Part shown: one piece after another, positions 24,949 to 34,533 of the stretch | Position numbering within the stretch: position 1 is the first letter of the stretch | Layout of the letters: every line of letters starts with the position of its first letter | Assembly (NCBI GenBank): GCA_026391195.1 | Contig: JAPLEI010000073.1 | Coordinates: forward strand, 1-52,954 | DNA from: Bacteroidota bacterium | GTDB lineage: Bacteria > Bacteroidota > Bacteroidia > Chitinophagales > Chitinophagaceae | DNA: 52,954 nt | Direction: 5' to 3' | Program-made: the position numbers and the translations under genes | The notes under the pieces: model-generated | What the model was told of the DNA's origin: nothing | Databases searched by the model: none | Seen by the model: only the letters and a program-made list of their open reading frames with translations

Positions 24949-26373
24949 TTACTGAGGGAGTTCACTTAATCTGTTTTGAATGCTATAGGTTATTGAATGG
25001 GCAATTAATAATAATTGCTGAATAGTGTTGGTACTAAGTGATTTGTTATTTATGAGTATTCTTTCGGGTTTGTCTTTCCCCATTATTAGCATCACCTGTT
25101 CACCCTGCAAATAGATTTCTTTCCAAATGTAACCGGTGCCTTTCATGCGAATACTGAAGGGTTGTTTCAGTAATTCTCCATTAATTTCTAGCTTCGTAAT
25201 CAACAGAAAAGGATTAGGGCCTGAATCTAGCGTAAAAATACTCGATGGTTCTGTGCCATTATAACACTGATTTAACCAGAGATAGCTGCTATCTTTTCGG
25301 TTGGGTTGCGGGTTGATTGAAAAAACTGCAAGCGTGTCTTTATCCCGCAGCAAACAGTTTATTTTTTTATTTATGGGCAAAAATCCAACCACATTTGGTG
25401 CCGATTGAACCAAACTGCCTACCAATCTGGTTTGATAGGTAACGTCTTGTAAAACATTTCTGCTCTCTCTTTGTAAACAGATAAAATTGTTTATTCGAGA
25501 GTCTTTCAGTAGACTGAGCGAATCGAATAACCATCCGGGAAATTCGGGCATTTTTTTGCCTTCAATTTTAACTCCCTGTAATACCTGCTCGCCGTTTCTG
25601 ATAATTTGCACTCCCTCCGGTGCTTGATATTGCCACGTATTAATTTGAAACCCAGGTAAGATTGTCTTACTTGATTGATACGTTTCGGGAGTAATAAAAT
25701 TATTATAGAAATAAACTGGCGGCACTTTCAATTCAATAAGCGAGGATGAATTGTTGGGATTAAATAGATATTGAATGCCTACTTTAATGGATTCTATAAA
25801 TCCGGAAGCCGTTGTAGATAGAATCTGTTGCATGCCATCTGCATAAAATCGGTTGAATGGAATCCCGATGGAGGCGGTTTCTTTGTGCGTAAAGGATATA
25901 ACAAGCTCATTCTCTTCTATCAACTGTTTTTTGTAATTCAACAGAAAATAGCTGAGTTGAATTATATTCAAAGATCTGCGAGCTAATAAAGAATCGTTTA
26001 GATATGCAGTATCCCCTGAAAAAAAAGTAAGTGGGTCTGTTTCTTTACAGTCTATATATAAATGAAGCAAACTGGTATCTGCCGAATAGAATTGGATAGG
26101 GATGTTTTTTTGAAGATCTGCGGGACTAAGCAATATAACTGGAATTTGTGCGGTATCCGTTAACTGAAAATCATGCTCCTTTAACAGACTTGTATATAGT
26201 TGTTGTAAGATTACCTGCTGTCGGTTGCTGTCTAACAGGTATTTCATAGATGGTCCGGAGGTAGAATAACAGCGCATCATCTCCAATACTACTTTCTTCT
26301 GGGCATTAGCAGGCCGGCTAATACAGCAGCATACCAGCAGGGCAATCGCAATTTTTTGTAAGAAATGCAACAT
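24949..26373 (-). CDS. Secreted protein of unknown family, tandem copy 2
   Basis: A 474 aa protein with a signal peptide (MLHFLQKIAIALLVCCCISRPANAQ). I recognise no domain. It is a paralogue of the next upstream gene product; both have a KKV..E.MRC.S..GPSM.YL start, a LLHLYIDC motif, a LNY segment, TAS/TSAGF, SSSLIE(L/V)KVPP...YNNFI, and a (K)QPFSIRMKG block followed by WKEI and KPER/RPER-(I/V)LI. In one 41-residue block I count 23 identities by eye. Both are predicted to be periplasmic or outer-surface proteins, beta-rich at the end. It lies 43 bases behind its partner. Confidence 0.75.
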   Translation of the reverse strand: MLHFLQKIAIALLVCCCISRPANAQKKVVLEMMRCYSTSGPSMKYLLDSNRQQVILQQLYTSLLKEHDFQLTDTAQIPVILLSPADLQKNIPIQFYSADTSLLHLYIDCKETDPLTFFSGDTAYLNDSLLARRSLNIIQLSYFLLNYKKQLIEENELVISFTHKETASIGIPFNRFYADGMQQILSTTASGFIESIKVGIQYLFNPNNSSSLIELKVPPVYFYNNFITPETYQSSKTILPGFQINTWQYQAPEGVQIIRNGEQVLQGVKIEGKKMPEFPGWLFDSLSLLKDSRINNFICLQRESRNVLQDVTYQTRLVGSLVQSAPNVVGFLPINKKINCLLRDKDTLAVFSINPQPNRKDSSYLWLNQCYNGTEPSSIFTLDSGPNPFLLITKLEINGELLKQPFSIRMKGTGYIWKEIYLQGEQVMLIMGKDKPERILINNKSLSTNTIQQLLLIAHSITYSIQNRLSELPQ

Positions 26374-26416
26374 GTATCGTAATGGATAAAAGAAATCTAG
26401 AATAAAATTAATCTAA

Positions 26417-27844
26417 TTAGCGTTTCTTTTTTACCGGAATTTCCACAACCGCATCCACGGAAACTGATTGAAGCGAGAAGGCTATCATAAATAGTTCATT
26501 GATTACATCAGCTGAAAGAGAAACATCCTTAATCAAAACCCTTTCCGGCCGGGTTGCTCCCCATATCCATATGGCCGGGGTGCCATTCAGGATGATTTCT
26601 TTCCATTCTAAGTCGGGACCTTTCATCCGAATACTGAATGGCTGTTTATGGAAGAATCCTGTAATTCTCATCGATGTATAAAATGGATAAGGAAAAGTGT
26701 CGATTTGAATCGTAAATAAGCTGGAACTATCTATGCCATTATATACCTGATGAAACCACAAAACGGCACTATCTTTAAAAGAAGGCTCTTGGTTAAGCGA
26801 AAAAACTGCCATTGTATCTTTTTCTCTCAACAAAACATTTATATTTTTATTTATTGCGCTGATGGTTGGTCCCCCCAAATCATAAGTAGTTATGGATGCA
26901 ACCAGATTTGTTTGATAATTTCTATTATTCAACACATCGCGGATATCATTTTTAAATACAAAGTAGTCTGAGGCGGACTTATTTTTGAATTCGTTGGACT
27001 GATTCAACATGTTTTTATAGGGGTTATCAGTTTCTGCCTTATTAATTAGCGAAACTGGATAGGCTTTTTTTTCAGCGTATCTAATAGTTTGCTCCCCATC
27101 TGGTAAAACATAATTCCAGGTGCTTTTTTGAAAAACGGGGATTAATATACGTCCAGTACGATAGCTTTCTTTGGAAATGAAGTTGTTATAAATGAAAGCA
27201 GGAGGAACTTTTACTTCAATTAGGGAAGATGAATTTACGGCATTAAATAAAAACGGAATACTCTTTCTAATAGTTTCAGTAAATCCAGCGGATGTGGTAG
27301 AGAGGGTAAGGTATTTGTTATCCACTGCTAACTTGGTGTAAGGAATTCCAATGGCCGGCGCGTTATTAATGGCCATAGAAACTGATAGTTTATTCTCTGC
27401 TACTATTTTGTTTCTGTAATTCAAAATATGGTAATTCAGCTGCAAAACACTAACTGATCTGCGAATCAAATCAGAATCGTTCACCAGTTTTGCATTTTGA
27501 TTAAAAAAACTGGTTGGCGATGTTTCTATGCAGTCAATATACAAATGAAGCAATTCGGTATCTGGGTGAATGCCTTTTGCTATTAGCTTATTCAACAATT
27601 CACTTTCATCTATTAAGGTAACCGGAACTTTTGTTGAGTCTAATAATACTAAGTTTTGCTCATTTAAAAGAGTTTGGTATATCTGGTGGGCGATTTGTTG
27701 CTGATTTTCCGGGTTTTGCAAATATTGCATGGATGGCCCTTGCATTGAGAAACATCTCATTTGCTCGAAAATCACCTTTTTTTGAGCGCTACATAGGGTA
27801 CTTATTAAAAGTGCCAGCAGCAAGGCTAAGTAAGTTTTTTGCAT
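26417..27844 (-). CDS. Secreted protein of unknown family, tandem copy 1
   Basis: A 475 aa protein (start at the second Met, 27844, giving the signal peptide MQKTYLALLLALLISTLCSA). It shares length and ordered motifs with the gene at 24949-26373: MRCFSMQGPSMQYL, LLHLYIDC, SSSLIEVKVPP, QPFSIRMKG and RPERVLI. It differs in a more variable middle and in its C-terminus (EIPVKKKR). No catalytic motif or known domain can be seen. Tandem copies of similar length suggest duplication followed by divergence, with two partly different roles or a two-subunit complex. Confidence 0.75.
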   Translation of the reverse strand: MQKTYLALLLALLISTLCSAQKKVIFEQMRCFSMQGPSMQYLQNPENQQQIAHQIYQTLLNEQNLVLLDSTKVPVTLIDESELLNKLIAKGIHPDTELLHLYIDCIETSPTSFFNQNAKLVNDSDLIRRSVSVLQLNYHILNYRNKIVAENKLSVSMAINNAPAIGIPYTKLAVDNKYLTLSTTSAGFTETIRKSIPFLFNAVNSSSLIEVKVPPAFIYNNFISKESYRTGRILIPVFQKSTWNYVLPDGEQTIRYAEKKAYPVSLINKAETDNPYKNMLNQSNEFKNKSASDYFVFKNDIRDVLNNRNYQTNLVASITTYDLGGPTISAINKNINVLLREKDTMAVFSLNQEPSFKDSAVLWFHQVYNGIDSSSLFTIQIDTFPYPFYTSMRITGFFHKQPFSIRMKGPDLEWKEIILNGTPAIWIWGATRPERVLIKDVSLSADVINELFMIAFSLQSVSVDAVVEIPVKKKR

Positions 27845-27912
27845 AAAATATTTCATGTATTGTTATATTACATCAAATAGTATACCACCTTATTGCAATT
27901 TTACTAATTGTT

Positions 27913-28644
27913 ATGAATCCAGTAGAAAGAATCATACCGGCCAGGGAATCGGTTTATTTAGATGGTCCCAAGCCCAGAATTAATGAGTTTTACTTTGCCT
28001 GGGACGTATTCAAACAGTTTATCAAAGGGTTTAGAGCGCTGCACTTTCTGGATCCATGCATTACTGTTTTTGGTTCTGCCCGCTTTACCGAACAGCATCC
28101 TTATTATCAGGCTGCCCGTGAATTTGGCAAACAAATTGCTTCGCTGGGATTTACCACCATGACGGGCGGAGGCCCCGGAATTATGGAGGCAGCGAACCGC
28201 GGGGCATTTGAAAATAATGGCACTTCTGTGGGTTGTAATATTCAGCTACCCTTTGAGCAACACCCCAACCCGTATATGCATAAGTGGATCACTTTCAACT
28301 ACTTTTTTATTAGAAAAGTGATGTTGGTTAAGTACTCTTATGCGTTTGTGATTTTACCCGGCGGTTTTGGTACTATGGATGAGTTATTTGAAACACTCAC
28401 CCTTGCCCAAACTAAGGTGATTAATAATTTTCCTATCGTGTTATATGGCAAGGATTATTTTACTCCCCTGTTACTGGCTATTGATACAATGATTGATAAG
28501 GGAACGATAAGTGCTGCCGATAAAAAGCTTTTTTTGCTTACCGATGATATCAACGAAGCTATGCAGTTTATCCAATCCTATATAAAGGATAACTACAAAG
28601 TGAAGCCAAGAAAACGGCTGTGGTGGTTATTTGAAAAAAGGTAG
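27913..28644 (+). CDS. LOG family protein (TIGR00730-like Rossmann fold)
   Basis: The 243 aa protein has the LOG signatures TMTGGGPGIMEAANRGA (PGG-like loop) and FVILPGGFGTMDELFETLTLAQ with the conserved Glu. Members include cytokinin-activating nucleoside 5'-monophosphate phosphoribohydrolases and were formerly named lysine decarboxylase-like. Hydrolysis of AMP or a modified nucleotide is the best inference. The gene is divergent from the tandem secreted paralogues and convergent with the next gene, with only two bases between stops. Confidence 0.85.
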   Translation: MNPVERIIPARESVYLDGPKPRINEFYFAWDVFKQFIKGFRALHFLDPCITVFGSARFTEQHPYYQAAREFGKQIASLGFTTMTGGGPGIMEAANRGAFENNGTSVGCNIQLPFEQHPNPYMHKWITFNYFFIRKVMLVKYSYAFVILPGGFGTMDELFETLTLAQTKVINNFPIVLYGKDYFTPLLLAIDTMIDKGTISAADKKLFLLTDDINEAMQFIQSYIKDNYKVKPRKRLWWLFEKR

Positions 28645-28646
28645 TA

Positions 28647-29450
28647 TTAGGATTTGCCTATTTTTTTACCGGCCGCGAAAGTATAGCCTACACTTAGAAT
28701 CAATTCGTAGGTTCCAAATGCTTGACTGGCAGTTCCCTGATAAACTTTTAATCCCGAATACCGGGCGTAATCTACCTTGTTCGTGAACTCCAGAAATACA
28801 TGGCGATAAAAAGTAGCTTTTAACCCTGCTTCTGCGCCTACATTCCATCCGCCCAACTGAAAACCATCCGTATTTTTATTTCCGAATAAACTGTTTTCTA
28901 CATGTGGAATAACAGGGCCAATACCTCCCTTGCCGAGGGCATCGAGTGTAAAATTTTTATTGGGGGCTTCCCATAACCGCCATCTTTTTACCAGATTAAA
29001 CAATAAAAAATTAGCGCCGTTATTTAAAAAATAATAAAATCCATTCGCCGAGCTGAACAAGATCGAACTATCTACCCCTCTGCCACCCAGGGTTCCGGAG
29101 ATACGCATGGTTTGGCCGTCTTGTATAATATGTTTGGTATGATCGAAGTTGATTTCAAATGCCAATCCCTTTTGCTTATTGAAGAAATAGCCAATCCGAT
29201 AATTGTATTGGGGGATGCTGAGAGGGATTTTAAAGATGCCCTTGTCCCATCCGGGATTGTCGTGCGACTGAACCTGGTGCAAGGTATATTGGTTGCCCAA
29301 CGTCGGTTGATTTACTTTAACGTTAGACCGGGTATACCATTCTTTATTATAGCCCCAGGATAAATAAAATTCTCCCTTCCTTTCACTTCGGTTTTTTTGG
29401 GCAAATACCGATAGGGGCAATAAACAACATAGTAAAAGGTACTTCACCAT
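28647..29450 (-). CDS. Outer-membrane beta-barrel-like protein, unknown
   Basis: A 267 aa protein with a signal peptide (MVKYLLLCCLLPLSVFAQ) and alternating hydrophobic/aromatic strands; it ends in LILSVGYTFAAGKKIGKS and has YRIGYFFNKQKGLAFEINFDHTKH. This is the composition of a small outer-membrane barrel, but I see no decisive family motif. An exact TAATTTTG element is 7 bases before its ATG, so it may be transcribed apart from the upstream methionine synthase genes. Confidence 0.65.
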   Translation of the reverse strand: MVKYLLLCCLLPLSVFAQKNRSERKGEFYLSWGYNKEWYTRSNVKVNQPTLGNQYTLHQVQSHDNPGWDKGIFKIPLSIPQYNYRIGYFFNKQKGLAFEINFDHTKHIIQDGQTMRISGTLGGRGVDSSILFSSANGFYYFLNNGANFLLFNLVKRWRLWEAPNKNFTLDALGKGGIGPVIPHVENSLFGNKNTDGFQLGGWNVGAEAGLKATFYRHVFLEFTNKVDYARYSGLKVYQGTASQAFGTYELILSVGYTFAAGKKIGKS

Positions 29451-29457
29451 AGGTACG

Positions 29458-29465
29458 CAAAATTA
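29458..29465 (-). promoter_or_regulatory. -7 element (TAATTTTG) overlapping the metH 3' stop
   Basis: Exact TANNTTTG match on the minus strand, overlapping the stop codon of the methionine synthase C-terminal gene and leaving only 7 bases to the ATG at 29450. No clear -33. Confidence 0.4.
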
Positions 29466-32177
29466 ATCCAAATTAGGGCGCAACCATTTTTCGGCTTCCG
29501 CAAGGGGCATATTTTTTTGTGCAGCATACGTTTCCAACTGATCTCGCTGAATTTTTCCTACCCCAAAATATTGACTCTGTGGATGGGCAATGTACCATCC
29601 GCACACAGAGGATGCTGGATACATCGCCAGATTTTCGGTAAGTTGAATACCCGTATGTTCGGTAACCTGCAGTAAATTGAATAGAGGATATTTTTCCGTA
29701 TGGTCGGGGCAGGCGGGATAGCCGGGAGCAGGACGAATACCAGTATAATTTTCTTTAATCAAATCTTCATTACTCAATTGTTCTGAAGGATTATATCCCC
29801 ACCAAGTGGTACGGGTTTGCAAGTGAAGGGCTTCGGCAAAGGCTTCTGCCAGGCGATCTGCCAGTGCTTGTAACATGATTTTATTATAATCATCATGAGC
29901 CTCCTCCATTCTTTTGATATGGGGTTCTATTCCGTCAATGGTTACTGCAAATGCTCCGATATAATCAGGATATCCTGCATCAACGGGTGCAATAAAGTCG
30001 GCCAGCGATAAATTAGGTTGACCCGCTGCTTTCCGAATTTGCTGACGGAGAAAATGTAATGTTGTTGTTTCTCCGGAATCTTGAATTAGAACGCTATCGT
30101 TTTTGCTGTTGGCTTGCCAAAACCCAACCACACCATTTGCCGACAACCATTTTTCTGCTATCAACTGATCGAGTAATGCGTTGGCATCTGCATATAATTG
30201 GGTGGCTTCCTTCCCTACAATTTCATCCGTTAATATTTCTGGAAAAGAGCCATGCATCTCCCAGGCAATAAAAAAGGGTTTCCAGTCTATAAGAGCACGT
30301 AACAAATTCAAATCATATGCTTTAAAGCTACGCACCCCGGTGAAACTAGGTTGCGTGGGCTGGTAGCTTGACCATTGAATATTGCATTTATTTTTTAGTG
30401 CTTCCGGATAGGTAAGGTATTCTTTTACCGTTTTTTTATTATCGAATCCGAATTTTAATTCTGCATACTCTTTTTCCGCATTCTTCAGAAAGCTTTCGCG
30501 ATTCTCTTTATTTAATAAACTACCTGCTACGGTTACGCTTCGGGAAGCATCTAGCACGTGAATCACGCCATTTGGATATTCGGGTGCAATTTTAACGGCG
30601 GTATGCATACGAGAAGTAGTGGCGCCGCCTATCAATAGGGGTTGCTGCATTCCTCTTCTTTTCATTTCATGAGCGATATGCACCATTTCATCTAGCGAGG
30701 GAGTAATCAGTCCGCTTAACCCAATAATATCTACTCCTTCTCTTTGGGCGGTATCTAATATTTTATCTGCCGGCACCATTACGCCCAAATCAATAATTTC
30801 GTATCCATTACATCCCAGCACTACTCCCACAATATTTTTACCGATATCATGTACATCCCCTTTTACGGTAGCCAATAAAATTTTAGCTGCTCCGGCTGCT
30901 TCCGTTCCGGTAGTGCCGGCTGCCAGATGGGCTTGCTTTCTTTCTTCTTTTTCTGCTTCAATATAAGGAGTTAATACCGCTACACTTTTTTTCATTACCC
31001 GGGCACTCTTTACCACCTGTGGCAAAAACATTTTTCCTGCTCCGAATAAATCTCCCACAATACCCATTCCATCCATCAGAGGCCCTTCAATCACTTCCAG
31101 TGGGGTTGCATAGGTTTGCCGGGCTTCTTCTGTATCTGCTTCAATATAATCGGTAATTCCATTAATTAAAGCGTGGGATAAGCGCTTTTGGATAGATTCA
31201 TTTCGCCAGGCCTCATCTTTTACCTCCACTTTGCCCTTTGCTCTTACCGTTTCGGCATGCTGAATAAGTAATTCAGTAGCTTGGTTGTTGTCATTATTTT
31301 TATTCAGAATTACTTGTTCGCAAAGATTTTTTAAAACCGGCTCAATTTCATCATACACCACCAATTGTCCGGCATTTACAATACCCATATCCATTCCGGC
31401 GCGGATGGCGTGAAATAAAAATACGGAGTGAATTGCTTCCCGCACATGATCGTTTCCGCGAAATGAAAAAGAAACATTCGACACGCCCCCACTCACTTTT
31501 GCCAGTGGCATTTTTTGTTTGATTTCTCGGGTGGCTTCGATAAAGTCTACCGCATAATTATTGTGCTCTTCAATACCCGTAGCTATGGCAAAAATATTGG
31601 GGTCGAAAATAATATCCTCCGGAGGGAATCCTACTTTTTCGGTTAAAATTTTATAAGCCCGCTCGCAAATGTCTATTTTTCTTTGTTTGTTATCGGCTTG
31701 TCCCTGCTCATCAAAAGCCATCACAACCACTGCTGCACCAAAGTCGCGACAAATATGGGACTGTTGAATAAATTTTTCTTCCCCCTCTTTCAGAGAGATA
31801 GAATTCACGATACATTTTCCCTGTACACATTGAATTCCTGCCTGAATAATTTCAAACTTAGAGCTGTCTATCATGATGGGAATGCGGGCGATATCAGGCT
31901 CACTTTGCAGGAGGTTGATAAAATTCGTCATGGCGGTTACGCCATCCAGCATTGCATCATCCATATTCACATCCAAAATCTGAGCCCCACTTTCTACTTG
32001 TTGCCGGGCAACTGATAGGGCTTCTTCCAGTTGATTGTCGCGAATCAGCCGGGCAAATTTTTTAGATCCGGTAACATTCGTTCGTTCTCCTACATTCACA
32101 AAATTGGTTTCGGGTCGAACAACCAGGGGCTCGAGACCGGATAAACGCAGAAAGGGATGAATGGTGTGTTTACTCAT
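29463..32177 (-). CDS. metH: Methionine synthase, pterin/cobalamin/activation part (split MetH)
   Basis: The 904 aa product is the C-terminal three-quarters of cobalamin-dependent MetH. In order: pterin-binding domain ([21 protein letters not shown], then [15 protein letters not shown]), B12 cap and binding domain ([21 protein letters not shown] with the cobalt-ligand His, [30 protein letters not shown]), and the AdoMet reactivation domain ([14 protein letters not shown] near the C-terminus). It moves a methyl group from methyltetrahydrofolate to cobalamin and on to homocysteine. The homocysteine domain is encoded separately, 12 bases upstream, so the enzyme must work as a two-subunit complex. 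Confidence 0.95.
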   Translation of the reverse strand: MSKHTIHPFLRLSGLEPLVVRPETNFVNVGERTNVTGSKKFARLIRDNQLEEALSVARQQVESGAQILDVNMDDAMLDGVTAMTNFINLLQSEPDIARIPIMIDSSKFEIIQAGIQCVQGKCIVNSISLKEGEEKFIQQSHICRDFGAAVVVMAFDEQGQADNKQRKIDICERAYKILTEKVGFPPEDIIFDPNIFAIATGIEEHNNYAVDFIEATREIKQKMPLAKVSGGVSNVSFSFRGNDHVREAIHSVFLFHAIRAGMDMGIVNAGQLVVYDEIEPVLKNLCEQVILNKNNDNNQATELLIQHAETVRAKGKVEVKDEAWRNESIQKRLSHALINGITDYIEADTEEARQTYATPLEVIEGPLMDGMGIVGDLFGAGKMFLPQVVKSARVMKKSVAVLTPYIEAEKEERKQAHLAAGTTGTEAAGAAKILLATVKGDVHDIGKNIVGVVLGCNGYEIIDLGVMVPADKILDTAQREGVDIIGLSGLITPSLDEMVHIAHEMKRRGMQQPLLIGGATTSRMHTAVKIAPEYPNGVIHVLDASRSVTVAGSLLNKENRESFLKNAEKEYAELKFGFDNKKTVKEYLTYPEALKNKCNIQWSSYQPTQPSFTGVRSFKAYDLNLLRALIDWKPFFIAWEMHGSFPEILTDEIVGKEATQLYADANALLDQLIAEKWLSANGVVGFWQANSKNDSVLIQDSGETTTLHFLRQQIRKAAGQPNLSLADFIAPVDAGYPDYIGAFAVTIDGIEPHIKRMEEAHDDYNKIMLQALADRLAEAFAEALHLQTRTTWWGYNPSEQLSNEDLIKENYTGIRPAPGYPACPDHTEKYPLFNLLQVTEHTGIQLTENLAMYPASSVCGWYIAHPQSQYFGVGKIQRDQLETYAAQKNMPLAEAEKWLRPNLD

Positions 32178-32189
32178 ATCATTTATAAA

Positions 32190-33200
32190 TCAGGCGGTAA
32201 GCACTTCCGGCAGCGGCCGGGGGATAATATTTTTTACTGCGTTGGCAATATGCTGAATGTGATCGGGGGTGGTACCACAACAACCGCCCACAATATTTAC
32301 AAATCCTTCTTTGGCCCATTCTTCAATAAAATGGGCTGTTTCATGGGGCTGCTCATCATATTCCCCCATGGCATTGGGTAATCCGGCGTTGGGATAGGCA
32401 GAGGTAAAGCAGCTAGCTATTTGCGAAAGTTCCGCAATATGCGATCGCATTTCTGCTGCCCCTAATGCACAGTTGAGCCCTACGCTTAATGGCTTGGCAT
32501 GCATTACTGAAATGTAAAAAGCTTCCAGGGTTTGTCCGCTCAAGGTTCTACCAGATGCATCGGTAATGGTACCACTAATCATTATTGGGAGTGGCTTTTG
32601 TGCATGATCCCTAAAGTATTGATTAACCGCCACTATTGCTGCTTTTGCATTTAGGGTATCAAAAATGGTTTCAATTAATAATATATCTACTCCTCCATCT
32701 ACCAGTCCACGAATCTGCTCATAGTAAGCGGCTACTACTTCGGTAAAGGTAACAGCCCGGTAGCCGGGATTGTTAACGTCGGGGGATAGACTTAGGGTTT
32801 TATTGAGTGGTCCGATGGCTCCTGCCACAAAATTTGGATCGGCTTGCGGATTATCGGTTCTGAATTCATTTACTGCTTCCCTTGCACATTTGGCGGCAGC
32901 CACATTCAACTCGTATGCCAGTGACTGCATTTCGTAGTCTGCCATGGCAATTTTAGTGCTGCTGAAGGTGTTGGTCTCAATAATATTGGCTCCTGCATCC
33001 AGGTATTTGCGATGAATTCCTTTAATGATATCGGGTTGGGTAATACAGAGCAAATCGTTGTTACCCTTTACATCTAAATGCCAATCGCGAAAGCGCGTTC
33101 CTCGATAATCGGCTTCTGTAAGCCGGTGACGTTGAATCATGGTACCCATGGCTCCATCAATCACCAGTATTTTACGCATTAATATTTCTCTGATATCCAT
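32190..33200 (-). CDS. Homocysteine S-methyltransferase domain of split methionine synthase
   Basis: A 336 aa TIM-barrel protein: [57 protein letters not shown] with a zinc-ligand Cys, and [15 protein letters not shown] with the other two zinc Cys. This is the N-terminal domain of MetH as a separate gene. It binds homocysteine and takes the methyl group from the cobalamin domain of the adjacent gene product. Start MDIREIL (33200) fits the family; an ATG at 33209 and a TTG at 33236 are alternatives. The operon has its own promoter and a 150-base leader. Confidence 0.93.
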   Translation of the reverse strand: MDIREILMRKILVIDGAMGTMIQRHRLTEADYRGTRFRDWHLDVKGNNDLLCITQPDIIKGIHRKYLDAGANIIETNTFSSTKIAMADYEMQSLAYELNVAAAKCAREAVNEFRTDNPQADPNFVAGAIGPLNKTLSLSPDVNNPGYRAVTFTEVVAAYYEQIRGLVDGGVDILLIETIFDTLNAKAAIVAVNQYFRDHAQKPLPIMISGTITDASGRTLSGQTLEAFYISVMHAKPLSVGLNCALGAAEMRSHIAELSQIASCFTSAYPNAGLPNAMGEYDEQPHETAHFIEEWAKEGFVNIVGGCCGTTPDHIQHIANAVKNIIPRPLPEVLTA

Positions 33201-33287
33201 AGCATTCATTAATGGATGAACCAATTCACTTACCAACTTCCATTACTAATTACGCAGAGAATGCAGGGATGAGCAACATTTCTAAAC

Positions 33288-33341
33288 GTTTATTAGTTCG
33301 AGAGTTCCCAAGTGGGAATAGCGACAGGCTGAACAATAAAC
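33288..33341 (-). promoter_or_regulatory. Foldable leader element upstream of the metH operon (unassigned)
   Basis: Read as minus-strand RNA, GTTTATTGTTC (33341-33331) pairs with GAACTAATAAAC (33299-33288) with one bulged base, and encloses a hairpin TTCCC-ACTT-GGGAA (33318-33305) plus unpaired AGCCTGTCGC and CTCTC-like flanks. It begins about 15 bases after the predicted transcript start and ends about 90 bases before the start codon. I do not recognise it as a SAM-I, SAM-II, SAH or cobalamin riboswitch, but position and folding fit a regulatory leader. Confidence 0.45.
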
Positions 33342-33362
33342 AAATCCACCTGAATGGTACTG

Positions 33363-33393
33363 CAAAGTTACTATGCAGAAGGCGTTTTACAAA
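33363..33393 (-). promoter_or_regulatory. Promoter of the metH operon (TTTG-N19-TAACTTTG)
   Basis: On the minus strand TTTG (33393-33390) is followed after 19 bases by TAACTTTG (33370-33363), a near-perfect Bacteroidota promoter. The predicted start is near 33357. Confidence 0.8.
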
Positions 33394-33410
33394 ATAAAGC
33401 GTGGAAAGCC

Positions 33411-33944
33411 CTATTGGTACTGACAATTAACCGAGATGGTTACTTTTTCGGTTACGTCTGGGGCATTTACCCCAAAATCTTTAATTTGAATGGGGAAGTT
33501 GGCTTTGGCAAGCGGTTTGCCTTTGGCAATTACAATCGTACCACTGGCAGACACTTTTTGCGTAACCCCATGTAGGGTGAGATTGCCGGTAACCTGTATC
33601 GGATAACTGCCATCTTTGGCAAAATTTACCGATTTGATATTGGTAACGTTTCCTGTAAAGTCGGCCCGCGGAAACTGGGTGCTTTGCAGGTATTGGGTAT
33701 TGAAGTGATCTTGCATTTCTGCCATCTTGAATTTAAATCCCTTAATCAGCAGACTAAAAGTTAGGGTTCCGTTATCCAGTAAACGACTACTTACCTCGTT
33801 GTTGATTGCCTTCACATCCTCGTCGGAAGGAGACTGGAAAATAATTTGTCCATTTCGAGTGCCAAAGGTTTTTTGTGCTTCCACCTGCCCTATCGATAAT
33901 AAGGAGAGCGATAGGAATACAATTAGGGATACTATTTTCATCAT
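33411..33944 (-). CDS. YceI family protein (secreted)
   Basis: A 177 aa lipocalin-like YceI protein with a signal peptide (MMKIVSLIVFLSLSLLSIGQVEA). The core shows GQIIFQSPSDEDVKAINNEV, LLIKGFKFKMAEMQDHFN, TQFPRADFTGNVTN, VTGNLTLHGVTQKV and INDFGV-like IKDFGVNAPDVTEKVTI. YceI proteins bind isoprenoid chains in the periplasm. The gene is 6 bases downstream of the OB-fold gene and probably co-transcribed with it. Both are distinct from the metH operon, which has its own promoter. Confidence 0.87.
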   Translation of the reverse strand: MMKIVSLIVFLSLSLLSIGQVEAQKTFGTRNGQIIFQSPSDEDVKAINNEVSSRLLDNGTLTFSLLIKGFKFKMAEMQDHFNTQYLQSTQFPRADFTGNVTNIKSVNFAKDGSYPIQVTGNLTLHGVTQKVSASGTIVIAKGKPLAKANFPIQIKDFGVNAPDVTEKVTISVNCQYQ

Positions 33945-33950
33945 GTTATT

Positions 33951-34367
33951 TTATTTAATCAGAACCCCCTCATTAATAACTACGTTGGCATCGGGAATAT
34001 AACCGGTACAGATTCCTTTAAAAGTAATGGAATCTCCGGCTTTTAGATTTCCGGGATCGGTTTTAAAAGTACAGTTAATCATCACCAGCGGGTCATTGGT
34101 TGAAAAGTTTACCACTTTCTGCCCTTCCTGATTGGTGCTTACGTCGGCTACGGTTCCGGTAAGTTCAATTGCCTTGTCGAGATATTGACTATTTGCCGAA
34201 GCTTCATTGGTTCGAAAGGAATCATACAACTGCTGGGCACTTAGCGCAATTCCCATTTCTTTTGCTACATCCCGGTGGGGTTTATTGAATATCCAGTATA
34301 ACATGAGTAAGCCGGCAATTAGTCCAATACCTACAGCCAACAATAACACTTTCATCCATTTTTTCAT
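33951..34367 (-). CDS. tRNA_anti-like OB-fold protein with an N-terminal membrane anchor
   Basis: A 138 aa protein with one N-terminal hydrophobic helix (VLLLAVGIGLIAGLLMLYWIF), then a helical linker (LSAQQLYDSFRTNEASANSQYLDKAIELTGTV) and an OB fold (VVNFSTNDPLVMINCTF, GDSITFKGICTGYIPDANVVINEGVLIK), as in the tRNA_anti-like family of Bacteroidota. Despite the name it has no known tRNA role here; it is probably periplasmic and membrane-anchored. It precedes yceI by 6 bases; a TAATTTTG -7 element lies upstream. Confidence 0.82.
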   Translation of the reverse strand: MKKWMKVLLLAVGIGLIAGLLMLYWIFNKPHRDVAKEMGIALSAQQLYDSFRTNEASANSQYLDKAIELTGTVADVSTNQEGQKVVNFSTNDPLVMINCTFKTDPGNLKAGDSITFKGICTGYIPDANVVINEGVLIK

Positions 34368-34386
34368 GCGGTAATATTTACAGGCG

Positions 34387-34394
34387 CAAAATTA
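34387..34394 (-). promoter_or_regulatory. -7 element (TAATTTTG) before the OB-fold/YceI pair
   Basis: Exact TANNTTTG on the minus strand, 19 bases before the ATG at 34367. No -33 found. The rest of the 166-base gap up to recR is A/T-rich with no gene that I can see. Confidence 0.45.
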
Positions 34395-34533
34395 TTCAAA
34401 CATTAGGTATTGAGAGCAGAAAAATTGTTAAACATCGCAACTAAATTAAAATGCAAGTAAGTTTTCGCTATTCATTTTTCATTAGCACTTCTAATAATCC
34501 CTCAATGTATTCGGGTGTGCCGCTTGAATCGCC

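Noticed and set aside
33281..33341. Possible tRNA in the metH leader (GTTCGAGAG resembles a T loop)
   Set aside because: No acceptor stem, D arm or anticodon arm can be built around it. The pairing that is present is a long stem plus one hairpin.
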